This document shows, piece by piece, positions 1 through 6,277 of a DNA stretch of 8,269 nucleotides (within the stretch, counting starts at the first letter, position 1; each line of letters opens with the position of its first letter). The notes beneath the pieces were generated by a model. That model did no database searches. It saw only the letters and a list, made by a program, of their open reading frames with translations, and had not been told where the DNA came from. The translations under genes were made by a program, and so were the position numbers. Source of the DNA: Planctomycetota bacterium (GTDB taxonomy: Bacteria; Planctomycetota; UBA11346); the NCBI GenBank assembly GCA_024641365.1, contig JAHEDF010000153.1:1-8269 (forward strand), read 5' to 3'.

Positions 1-231
1 GAGCGTGCGTGCTGCTACCGCTCCAATGCGCAACCCAGTAAAACTCCCAGGACCCGTTGCCAAAGCTAATCGCGATGGCGCTCCATGAGTACGCATTAAT
101 CCGTCCAACATCGGTACTAAATTTTTCTCTGCATCACCATCAGCCAGCTGCTCAAACGCCAATTCGCGACCATCAGCTGACACCACGCACGCTGACGCCC
201 TGCGCGCCACACATTCAAAAGCCAACAACAT
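1..231 (-). CDS. tsaB: TsaB-like tRNA threonylcarbamoyladenosine biosynthesis protein (N-terminal part, runs off the window)
   Basis: Translating the complement from an ATG at 231 gives 77 uninterrupted residues to the window edge. The best diagnostic is LATGPGSFTGLRIG at residues 58-70, the signature of TsaB, the ASKHA-fold partner of TsaD in making the universal t6A37 modification of ANN-decoding tRNAs in the cytoplasm. The N-terminus (MLLAFECVARRASACVV) matches the first beta-hairpin of the family, where LALDTS-type sequences are usual; here Glu-Cys replaces Asp-Thr. The frame stays open upstream to a TAA, so GTG at 258 or TTG at 264 are alternative starts. I prefer ATG because family members begin about two residues before the first strand. 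I see no strong Shine-Dalgarno sequence. The C-terminal two thirds lie outside the window. The gene is divergent from gatC across the inverted-repeat region. Confidence 0.85.
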   Translation of the reverse strand, partial: MLLAFECVARRASACVVSADGRELAFEQLADGDAEKNLVPMLDGLMRTHGAPSRLALATGPGSFTGLRIGAVAARTL

Positions 232-287
232 GGTGGTATGGTTGCCACCACCCGTCACGGGCAAGGGGGCATTTGTTTCAGGGGCTT

Positions 288-493
288 AACCGAATGCTAT
301 TAAGCTAAGGACTTTAATCACATGGAGAACCGGAGAACCAGAGAAAAGCTGGTGATAGCTGAGCTTTAACTTTGCGAATCGGGCCTTTTTATCCCTGTTT
401 AATAAAAACTTGCTAACATATCCCACTCCGGTCCTCCGGTTCTCCATGTGAATGTGGCCCTATCATTTTGCTTTAATTAATAGCATTGGGCTT
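288..493. repeat. Large imperfect inverted-repeat element, possibly MITE-like
   Basis: Two sets of inverted arms are visible. The outer arms are AATGCTATTAA at 293-303 and its exact complement at 477-487 (11 bp). The inner arms pair 318-343 with 426-451 over 26 positions with two mismatches, including an uninterrupted 18 bp (TCACATGGAGAACCGGAG against 434-451). The left inner arm contains a tandem 8-bp repeat, GGAGAACC at 324-331 and 332-339. The interior has smaller stems (345-350 with 362-367; 386-392 with 402-408). A GGGCTT hexamer occurs just outside both sides (282-287 and 488-493), which could be a target duplication but may be chance, since the left copy is five bases from the arm. Both flanking genes are transcribed away from it, so it is not a terminator for either. 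No transposase is present. Confidence 0.65.
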
Positions 494-500
494 TGCCTCG

Positions 501-549
501 AACCCCCGCAGCCTTTGTTGCGTTTTGTGCGGCGCTGCGCTGGGTTTTT
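501..549 (+). promoter_or_regulatory. Hairpin followed by a T run in the gatC leader
   Basis: CGCAGC at 507-512 pairs with GCTGCG at 534-539, and AACCC at 501-505 can pair with GGGTT at 542-546 across a small internal loop. Five T's (545-549) follow on the plus strand. The shape is that of an imperfect intrinsic terminator or attenuator about 95 bases ahead of the gatC start. No plus-strand gene is visible upstream for it to terminate, so it could be a leader element, part of the neighbouring repeat, or chance structure. Confidence 0.3.
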
Positions 550-629
550 CCCGTTAGATGTCATGCTAGGTAGCCGTACTTGGCGGTGATTATGGACATT
601 CCAACGACATCTCTACGCTGCCCCGCCCG

Positions 630-635
630 AAGGAG
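630..635 (+). promoter_or_regulatory. Ribosome binding site fixing the GTG start of gatC
   Basis: AAGGAG lies seven bases upstream of GTG at 643. No comparable site precedes the in-frame upstream starts near 580, so this decides the start of gatC. Confidence 0.8.
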
Positions 636-642
636 ACGTAGC

Positions 643-933
643 GTGGCGATCACTGACCAGGATGTGCGACATCTGTGCAAACTCGCGAACCTCGCCCTGA
701 CTGATGCCGAAGTGGCACGCATGGCGACTGAGCTTGAGGCAATTGTCGACTATGTGCAGCAATTGCAGTCGGTTGATACGACCGGAGTTGAACCCATCGC
801 AAATGTAGCTGGATTGGTCAATGTAACGCGCCCTGACGAACCGGGTCCGCTCTTGTCACAAAGCCAAGTATTAGCAAATGCTCCAGCAAAAAATGAAGTC
901 GCTATTTTAGTGCCGAAGGCGGTGGATCGATGA
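643..933 (+). CDS. gatC: Aspartyl/glutamyl-tRNA amidotransferase subunit C
   Basis: A 96-residue protein, the usual GatC length of about 95. It begins (M)AITDQDVRHLCKLANLALTDAEV, the typical GatC N-terminal helix pattern, and continues through VDTTGVEPIANV and RPDEP, the conserved stretch that wraps around GatA and GatB. GatC is a small non-catalytic subunit that holds the GatCAB complex together; the complex amidates mischarged Glu-tRNA(Gln) and Asp-tRNA(Asn) in the cytoplasm. The frame can be extended upstream to 580, but those 21 extra residues (Arg-rich, RCPARRRRS) have no family counterpart, while GTG at 643 has a good ribosome binding site. The stop overlaps the gatA start as ATGA (930-933), indicating translational coupling and one operon. 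Confidence 0.93.
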   Translation: MAITDQDVRHLCKLANLALTDAEVARMATELEAIVDYVQQLQSVDTTGVEPIANVAGLVNVTRPDEPGPLLSQSQVLANAPAKNEVAILVPKAVDR

Positions 934-2357
934 GCACCTGCCCAACTGCCCAAGCTATTGCAGCTGCTGTAAACGGCGGCGCCTCTGCGCGCACGGAGGT
1001 TTCTGCTGCCATCGCACGTGCCAAAGCCGATACCACGAATGCAATAATTCGCATTCATGAAGCACGTGCTCTTGAAGCCGCCGATAAAGTCGACGCCCGC
1101 ATTAAAGCTGGTGAAAAATTGCTATTAGCGGGTGTCCCTATTGTTATTAAAGATAATTTATGCACTGAAGGAATTGAAACCACGGCTGCATCGAAAATGT
1201 TAAAAGGCTATGTTGCACCTTATACCGCAACAGCAGTGAAAAGATTAGAGGACGCTGGCGCTATTGTAATCGCAACAGCAAATATGGATGAATATGCATT
1301 CGGTTCATCAAATGAAACCAGTGCTTACGGCCCAGTAAAAAATCCAATTGATCCATCACGAATTCCTGGCGGTAGTTCAGGTGGTAGTGCGGCTTCCGTT
1401 GCAGCAGGAATAGTTCCATTATCACTCGGATCAGATACTGGTGGATCTATCCGCCAACCAGCGAGTTTATGCGGTGTAGTTGGTATGAAACCAACCTACG
1501 GTGCCGTGAGCCGCTATGGATTAATTGCCTTCGGTAGCAGCTTGGATCAAATTGGTCCATTTGCTCGCACTACCACTGACGCAGCGTTATGTTTGCAAGT
1601 CATGTCTGGCGAAGACACCAATGATTCGACCTGTGCAAAACATGATTTATCGGCATTACAAAATGTTGGCGACGGCGAACCAACGGCCGTTTTAAAAGGT
1701 TTAAAAATTGGTGTCGTCCCTGGGCATTTACAAAATTTACAGCCAGAAGTTGCTGATGCCGTGGCCAAAGCCAAAGCCGCATTAGAAAAAAATGGCGCCA
1801 CTTTTGTTGATATAGAAATGCCACATGAACAGTATTCCGTCGCAATTTATTATATTATCGCCACGGGTGAAGCATCATCTAATTTATCACGCATGGACGG
1901 TATTCGTTTCGGTCATCGCACCAACAACGCCGATAATTTAACTGAGGTCTATGGCAAAAGTCGTGATGAAGGATTTGGTCAAGAAGCCAAACGACGTATT
2001 ATGTTAGGCACCTACGTATTATCGACCGGCTATTACGACGCGTATTACAAAAAAGCACAACAAGTACGTCGCTTAGTGTGCCGCGATTACGAACAAGCAC
2101 TAAGCAATTGCGATGTCATCTTAGGCCCCGTTAGTCCAACAACAGCATTTAAGGCCGGTGAAAAATTAAGTGACCCCCTACAAATGTATTTATCGGACAT
2201 TTACACCATTGCTGCTAATTTAGCTGGCGTACCCGCGGTGTCAGTGCCATTTGGCAAAGACAATAATAATCTGCCAATTGGTATTCAATTCCAAGGACCG
2301 CAATTTGCCGATGCTAAAGTATTACAAATTGCTCGGGCATTGGAATCGTTAACGTAG
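930..2357 (+). CDS. gatA: Aspartyl/glutamyl-tRNA amidotransferase subunit A (glutaminase/amidase subunit)
   Basis: This 475-residue protein matches the usual length of GatA, the amidase-signature subunit that hydrolyses glutamine and delivers ammonia to GatB. The complete Ser-cisSer-Lys catalytic apparatus is visible: Lys74 in VPIVIKDNL, the cis-Ser at Ser149 in PGGSSGGSAAS, and the nucleophile Ser173 in GSDTGGSIRQPA. The 75- and 24-residue spacings are those of the family. Further signatures are TTAASKML near 84-91, GMKPTYGAVSRYGLIAFGSSLDQIGP near 185-210, and the C-terminal NLAGVPAVSVPFG and LPIGIQFQGP segments. It starts inside the gatC stop codon, so the two are co-translated. gatB does not follow; the next gene, about 200 bases on, is an unrelated dehydrogenase. 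Nothing suggests inactivation. Confidence 0.96.
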   Translation: MSTCPTAQAIAAAVNGGASARTEVSAAIARAKADTTNAIIRIHEARALEAADKVDARIKAGEKLLLAGVPIVIKDNLCTEGIETTAASKMLKGYVAPYTATAVKRLEDAGAIVIATANMDEYAFGSSNETSAYGPVKNPIDPSRIPGGSSGGSAASVAAGIVPLSLGSDTGGSIRQPASLCGVVGMKPTYGAVSRYGLIAFGSSLDQIGPFARTTTDAALCLQVMSGEDTNDSTCAKHDLSALQNVGDGEPTAVLKGLKIGVVPGHLQNLQPEVADAVAKAKAALEKNGATFVDIEMPHEQYSVAIYYIIATGEASSNLSRMDGIRFGHRTNNADNLTEVYGKSRDEGFGQEAKRRIMLGTYVLSTGYYDAYYKKAQQVRRLVCRDYEQALSNCDVILGPVSPTTAFKAGEKLSDPLQMYLSDIYTIAANLAGVPAVSVPFGKDNNNLPIGIQFQGPQFADAKVLQIARALESLT

Positions 2358-2391
2358 AGAGACAGACACCCAATCTCATGTCACTCGCAAG

Positions 2392-2417
2392 GGTCACGGT
2401 GGATTAAACCCGTGGCC
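2392..2417 (+). terminator. Possible weak terminator hairpin after gatA
   Basis: GGTCACGG (2392-2399) and CCGTGGCC (2410-2417) form an 8-bp stem with one G-U pair and a 10-base loop, followed by ATTTTC. It begins 34 bases after the gatA stop. The T run is short, so termination efficiency is uncertain. Confidence 0.45.
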
Positions 2418-2472
2418 ATTTTCATGAGAACACTTGCGTCGTCTCACGTAATTTTAGCGATAAACATATCAT

Positions 2473-2493
2473 TATACTACTCCGCGGTGTAGT
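2473..2493 (+). promoter_or_regulatory. -10-like box overlapped by an operator-like palindrome upstream of the dehydrogenase
   Basis: TATACT at 2473-2478 resembles a sigma-70 -10 box, and an 18-base palindrome (2476-2493, ACTACTCCG/CGGTGTAGT) begins inside it. Eight of the nine symmetric pairs are complementary. The site is about 72 bases before the dehydrogenase ATG. A repressor bound here would cover the -10 box and start site. I see no good -35 box at the expected distance, so the promoter call is tentative. Confidence 0.35.
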
Positions 2494-2564
2494 TTGCTTG
2501 GGGTTGATTATGCTCCCTGCTAACCAGCATCAGGTAAACACCATTGATAAGAAAGTGGTCATAC

Positions 2565-3539
2565 ATGCGCATCGCAATTTTGGATAGTTTTACTGCTGAC
2601 CAAAACACCTTATTATGGACAGATCTGCATACGCTTGGCGAAGTACGGGTTTTTCCGCGCACGTCTCCTAAACAATTATTACAACATGCGGCAGGTTGTG
2701 AGGCTGTCTTAACAAATAAAGTTGTTATCAATGCCGACACCATTGCTGCGTTGACAGCAAAAAATGCGGAACGTCAATTACAATACATAGGCGTCATTGC
2801 GACTGGCACCAATGTAATTGATTTAGAAGCGGCAAAAAAACATAATGTCGTTGTTACTAATGTACCCGGGTATTCTACCGAATCAGTAGCGCAATTAGTG
2901 TTCGCCCTTATCTTACAATTAATTCAAGATGTCGCTGGGCACAGCGCTGCCGCGAAAGCAGGACGTTGGGCGGCTGGACCGGATTTTTGTTTTTTCACGC
3001 AACAACTCAGTGAATTAGCTGGTAAAAAATTAGTAATTGTTGGCATGGGAGCAATTGGTGGTGCCGTTAAACGCATCGCAGAAGCATTCGGAATGACGGT
3101 TATTGCAGCAGCTGTTCCAGGATCTTCAACGCCAGAACGTATACCGTTAGCGGAAGCATTGCCACAGGCCGATATTATTTCCTTGCATTGCCCCCTCACC
3201 CCAGCCACCAATACATTTATTAATAATGATTTTTTAAGCACTATTAAAAAAGGCGCTTTATTAATTAATACAGGGCGCGGTCCATTGCTGGATGAAGCTG
3301 CTGTAATTCAGGCACTAAACGATGGCCGTCTTGGTGGATTAGCCGTTGATGTCTTGTCTTCGGAACCACCTCCTGCACAGCATCCGTTTTTAGATAACAG
3401 CGCACCATGGGCATCGCGAGTTGTTGTGACACCACATATTGCCTGGGGTACGGTTGAAGCTCGTCAGCGATTAATAAGCGTAGTTGCTGCTAATTTAACG
3501 GCCTTTGTCTGTGGAAAACCAATAAATCGCGTGGTGTGA
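2565..3539 (+). CDS. D-2-hydroxyacid dehydrogenase, glycerate/hydroxypyruvate reductase type
   Basis: A 324-residue protein of the D-isomer 2-hydroxyacid dehydrogenase family, probably interconverting hydroxypyruvate and D-glycerate in the cytoplasm. The N-terminus (MRIAILDSFT), TNKVVINADTIAAL, YIGVIATGTNVIDLEAA, VTNVPGYSTESVAQ and GPDFCFF follow the glycerate dehydrogenase (HprA-like) pattern. The nucleotide-binding loop is GMGAIG at 160-165. Catalytic residues are Arg238 (INTGRGPLLDE), Glu267 (SSEPP) and His291 (TPHIAW). The usual acidic residue ending the second Rossmann strand is absent: the sequence reads VIAAAVPGSS (about 179-188), so cofactor preference is open. A TTG at 2544 would add seven residues, but the family begins at the ATG chosen here; the upstream AAGAAAG is a weak ribosome binding site. 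It stands alone and converges on the cyclodeaminase-family gene. Exact substrate (glycerate, glyoxylate or another 2-oxoacid) is inferred from similarity. Confidence 0.88.
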   Translation: MRIAILDSFTADQNTLLWTDLHTLGEVRVFPRTSPKQLLQHAAGCEAVLTNKVVINADTIAALTAKNAERQLQYIGVIATGTNVIDLEAAKKHNVVVTNVPGYSTESVAQLVFALILQLIQDVAGHSAAAKAGRWAAGPDFCFFTQQLSELAGKKLVIVGMGAIGGAVKRIAEAFGMTVIAAAVPGSSTPERIPLAEALPQADIISLHCPLTPATNTFINNDFLSTIKKGALLINTGRGPLLDEAAVIQALNDGRLGGLAVDVLSSEPPPAQHPFLDNSAPWASRVVVTPHIAWGTVEARQRLISVVAANLTAFVCGKPINRVV

Positions 3540-3544
3540 TCAGA

Positions 3545-3571
3545 GCTGACTGATTTAACGAATCAGTCAGC
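3545..3571. terminator. Perfect hairpin between two convergent genes
   Basis: GCTGACTGATT (3545-3555) and AATCAGTCAGC (3561-3571) form a perfect 11-bp stem with a five-base TAACG loop. It starts five bases after the dehydrogenase stop, between that gene and the convergent minus-strand gene ending at 3612, the right place for a bidirectional transcription barrier. Neither strand has a real T run after the stem, so it may act as a weak terminator or as a 3'-end stabiliser. Confidence 0.6.
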
Positions 3572-3611
3572 ATGAAATTACGCGACACGCAACATACCAG
3601 TTATTATTAAT

Positions 3612-4553
3612 TTAAGCTGGTGTCGCTTTATAAACTAAACCGGCTCCGACCAAATCGCCCAATGCCATACCGACGGATTTAAATAACGTTATTTCATTAT
3701 CGTTTATTCGTTTTGGAACAACTCCGGTGCAAATATCCGCTAATTCACCAATGACGTGGGATTCATTGCATGCGCCTTCGGCAATTGGCACTAATATTTC
3801 TCCCGCTTCCTTAAAACAATTTGCTTTGCTATCGACATAGACTTTTGCTTTTACTACTAATGCGGTATCACATTCCCGCTTCGTCGCATGATGATTGCCA
3901 ATAAAATCGGTGTGGGTTCCTGGTTTAATCCAGGCGCCCTCAACTAGCGGTTCTTCAGAGCCCGTCGCACAGACAACAATATCGGCATCAACACAAGCCG
4001 TTTCAATGCTGGTAACCACTTCAAATTGAATGGCGGAATAGTTTTTGCGCATGTCCTCAACTATGGCTGCCGATTTATCACCTGAACGACCCCACACCAT
4101 AATGCGTTTGAGTGGTCGCGCGCAAATATGCGCATGAATTAAATACGATGCCAAATTCCCTGTGCCTATTATTAATAAATTTTGCGCAGTATCGCGCGAT
4201 AATAACCGCGAAGCCAACGCCGAAATACCAGCGGTTCGCCACATGGTGACGCTCGTTCCATCAATTAATGCTAATGGCTCACCGTGCACGCGATCAAACA
4301 ACATTATTTTTGAATACAGGCGTTGATAGTTTGGTTGCGGCTCGGGAAAATAGGTGAATGCTTTAACTCCAATAAATTCATCATTCCATGCTGGCAGTAA
4401 TGCAAACGCATCTTTTTGCTGATGCTGTTCATCAAGCAAAAATACCGTGCGTGGAGGCATGGTAAATTTTTGTGAAAAGGCTGCATAAAGTGCGTCTAGC
4501 AAAAGCGGAAACTGCATAGCTGCTTGAACGTGTTCAGTGGTGAGGATACGCAT
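3612..4553 (-). CDS. Ornithine cyclodeaminase/mu-crystallin family NAD(P)-binding protein, substrate unknown
   Basis: A 313-residue full-length member of the family that includes ornithine cyclodeaminase, archaeal alanine dehydrogenase, ketimine reductases and mu-crystallin. Visible features are the substrate-site lysine region IGVKAFTYFP (Lys64), GTSVTMWRTAGISALAS (Arg106; about 99-115), the Rossmann loop GTGNLAS (130-136), and the C-terminal FKSVGMALGDL (291-301). The Rossmann loop lacks the usual Gln (GxGxQ; here Leu). The catalytic Asp of true ornithine cyclodeaminase, in a GGDCPGKTE-like motif, corresponds to His221 in IGNHHATKRE, so proline synthesis from ornithine is unlikely; an imine or ketimine reductase or dehydrogenase role is more plausible. 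The start is ATG at 4553 with only a weak AGG upstream. The sulfatase terminator lies ahead of it on the same strand, so it is probably its own transcription unit. Confidence 0.85.
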   Translation of the reverse strand: MRILTTEHVQAAMQFPLLLDALYAAFSQKFTMPPRTVFLLDEQHQQKDAFALLPAWNDEFIGVKAFTYFPEPQPNYQRLYSKIMLFDRVHGEPLALIDGTSVTMWRTAGISALASRLLSRDTAQNLLIIGTGNLASYLIHAHICARPLKRIMVWGRSGDKSAAIVEDMRKNYSAIQFEVVTSIETACVDADIVVCATGSEEPLVEGAWIKPGTHTDFIGNHHATKRECDTALVVKAKVYVDSKANCFKEAGEILVPIAEGACNESHVIGELADICTGVVPKRINDNEITLFKSVGMALGDLVGAGLVYKATPA

Positions 4554-4712
4554 AATAGGAACCTAAACGATGTGATGAGTTATTAACGCTCGTGTTAAAT
4601 TAAGAAGTGCGGCAGCCTTGATTGCCAACAACTCCGGTCAAGCTTATTTTGCATACCGAAACAGGGCTTTTGTCTAAACCTACAGTGAAAGAACGCGATG
4701 CTGTTCAAATAA

Positions 4713-4743
4713 AACACCCCTGAGCGCAATGCGCAGGGGTGTT
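4713..4743 (-). terminator. Intrinsic terminator of the minus-strand sulfatase gene
   Basis: AACACCCCTG (4713-4722) pairs perfectly with CAGGGGTGTT (4734-4743), and the stem can extend by GC/GC inside. Read on the minus strand, the stem is followed by a T-rich tail (TTTTATTTG, overlapping the stem end). It lies about 35 bases after the sulfatase stop at 4779, with the polarity expected for that gene. It separates the sulfatase from the downstream cyclodeaminase-family gene. The remaining intergenic sequence to 4554 shows no clear promoter to me. Confidence 0.85.
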
Positions 4744-4778
4744 CACTCGAGGGAATTTACCCAAAAATATTATGGGTG

Positions 4779-6056
4779 TTAATCTGGCTTCCACCACGCA
4801 TCTAATTGTGCGCTTAAAGACGTTACCGTATCAGCGTGATCAGCAGCAATATCTTTTTCTTCCAACGGGTCTGCCGCAAGGTCATACAACTCCGTTTTAT
4901 GTTTTGGTTGATTCTTTGCATCTGGCACAATTAATTTTTGTTGGCCATTAATGAGCCAGCGCCAACGAAGACTTTTTGCAGGCTCCTGTAAATCTTGCGA
5001 ATCATGTGTGAAAATTTCGCCGTAAATAGTGGTACGTGCCTTGACTGCTGTTTCATCCATTAAATTAATGCCTGGTAAATTTTCTGGTATCGGTGCTTTA
5101 ATGGCCGCCATAATCGTTGGATATATATCAATTGAATGTGCCAACTCATTAGCCATGCGTGGCATAATACCAGCTGGCCAATGCACAATTATTGGTGTCC
5201 GCAAACCTCCATCATATTGCGATTGCTTAGATTTTTCAGCATAATTTCCACCTTTTGGATTTTGGATCCAACCATTATCCGCTACATAAATAATAATAGT
5301 ATTGTCAGCAACACCATGCGTAGATAATTGTTCGCGTAGTTGACCAATAGTTTCATCAAACCAATCGATCATGGCCCAATATTTTGCAACATGGAGCGAT
5401 GGGTCTTTGTCTTTATATTTATTTAATAATCGTTCTGGTGGGGTGTGCGGCGTATGCGGCATGAACGGTGCATACCAAATGAAAAATGGTTTTTTTTCCG
5501 TTTTTGCCTCGGATATAAAATCATCAATTGGTTTCATGGTTTTGCGGCCAATATCTAAACCAACATCGCCATGACGTCCGCCTTTCGTCATACCATGGGT
5601 AAATCCACCATGACTATAATGGCCCTGCCACCATTTTCCGGTTTGCAAACTGAGATAGCCGCGCTCACTGAGCACACGTGGTAAGGTTGGCACAGCTTCC
5701 ATATGCCCATTCATCGCTGCGCGTCCCGCTTCAAACCATTCTGATTTCGGTTTACCGGGAATTGGCGGTGGATCATTACTGGTGACTTTGTGTTGATGCG
5801 GATAAAGCCCAGTAATTATTGTGGCTAAACTGGGACAACATAAACTAGATGGCACATAACCACGCGTAAATGTAAGACCCTCTTTTGCTAAGCGATCAAT
5901 GTGTGGGGTTTGCACATGCTTATGGCCCATAAACCCATAATCGGTCCACATGTGATCATCAGAAATTATCACCACCACATTCGGCGGCGTTGTCTCTGCA
6001 GCGATTGACACCATCGCTATGGTCATAAGAGAAATTACGAGCAGCTGCTTGAGCAT
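4779..6056 (-). CDS. Exported sulfatase-family protein with atypical formylglycine motif
   Basis: A 425-residue alkaline-phosphatase-superfamily sulfatase (S1 type). It starts with a signal peptide (MLKQLLVISLMTIAMVSIAA, likely cut near residue 20), placing it outside the cytoplasm. Metal-site residues Asp33-Asp34 (ISDDHMW) and Asp260-Asn261 (VADNG), Lys277 ahead of YDGGLRTP, and His201 (MPHTPH) are present. The segment that carries the catalytic Cys/Ser in C/S-x-P/A-x-R reads SLCCPSLATIITGLYPHQH: Cys73 and Pro75 fit but Leu77 replaces Arg. The usual GKWHxG reads TGKWWQGHY (141-147), so Trp143 replaces the His. The fold and metal ligands are intact, so this looks like a divergent subgroup, not a decayed gene. 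The start is supported by TGAGGT at 6063-6068, six bases upstream. It is divergent from the second sulfatase. Substrate unknown. Confidence 0.88.
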   Translation of the reverse strand: MLKQLLVISLMTIAMVSIAAETTPPNVVVIISDDHMWTDYGFMGHKHVQTPHIDRLAKEGLTFTRGYVPSSLCCPSLATIITGLYPHQHKVTSNDPPPIPGKPKSEWFEAGRAAMNGHMEAVPTLPRVLSERGYLSLQTGKWWQGHYSHGGFTHGMTKGGRHGDVGLDIGRKTMKPIDDFISEAKTEKKPFFIWYAPFMPHTPHTPPERLLNKYKDKDPSLHVAKYWAMIDWFDETIGQLREQLSTHGVADNTIIIYVADNGWIQNPKGGNYAEKSKQSQYDGGLRTPIIVHWPAGIMPRMANELAHSIDIYPTIMAAIKAPIPENLPGINLMDETAVKARTTIYGEIFTHDSQDLQEPAKSLRWRWLINGQQKLIVPDAKNQPKHKTELYDLAADPLEEKDIAADHADTVTSLSAQLDAWWKPD

Positions 6057-6277
6057 GGTCTTACCTCATTGTTCATTCTACCCTATAAACATTCTGCGCG
6101 TTTCCACCCTTTCATACGTGGTATTCCAAATTATATCTGATTGCAATTGAATGACTTAGAGCTTATTTACTGATCCTTCCTTACAACGCCCGCGTATCAC
6201 AGCCGTAGGTACAAGACCGCGTTTCATAAACTTTTACACCACTTGTTTGTGTCACTGAAAATACGTTGGAGCTCATA
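6057..6277. promoter_or_regulatory. Divergent intergenic region between the two sulfatases
   Basis: This must contain promoters for both sulfatases. On the minus strand a perfect TATAAT occurs (complement of 6130-6135), about 75 bases ahead of the 4779-6056 gene, but no TTGACA-like box sits 16-18 bases upstream of it. For the plus-strand gene I cannot pick a convincing promoter. Ribosome binding sites are clear: TGAGGT (6063-6068, minus strand) and GGAG (6268-6271, plus strand). No operator-size palindrome stands out beyond ATTGCAAT near 6140. Confidence 0.5.

Larger units (their letters stand above)
232..642. other. Divergent intergenic region between tsaB and gatC
   Basis: About 410 bases with no convincing gene. 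An open frame at 57-308 on the plus strand is antisense to tsaB and continues into low-complexity sequence, so I discount it. The region holds a large imperfect inverted repeat (about 288-493), a GC-rich hairpin followed by five T's (501-549), and the AAGGAG ribosome binding site of gatC. I could not assign promoters with confidence to either flanking gene. Confidence 0.7.

Noticed and set aside
57..308. Plus-strand 83-codon open frame at the left edge
   Set aside because: It is antisense to the TsaB coding sequence, which carries the LATGPGSFTGLRIG signature; the plus-strand translation is low-complexity and unrelated to any family I know.
291..488. CRISPR-like repeat array
   Set aside because: The GGAGAACC units are only two tandem 8-mers and their inverted counterparts; there are no spacers of regular length and no cas genes.
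488..512. Possible tRNA T-loop on the minus strand (GGGGTTCGAGGC)
   Set aside because: No complementary T-stem, anticodon arm or acceptor stem can be built around it; it is a chance resemblance.
580..642. N-terminal extension of gatC (21 residues, Arg-rich)
   Set aside because: The GTG at 643 has AAGGAG at ideal spacing and gives a family-length protein starting at the conserved AIT...DV segment; the extension has no matching ribosome binding site.
2565..4553. Dehydrogenase and cyclodeaminase-family gene as a two-gene pathway
   Set aside because: They are convergent, separated by a hairpin, and I cannot name a shared substrate, so a functional link is unsupported.
5029..5574. Plus-strand open frames inside the minus-strand sulfatase
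   Set aside because: They lie antisense to a gene with clear family motifs and have no recognisable domains or ribosome binding sites.
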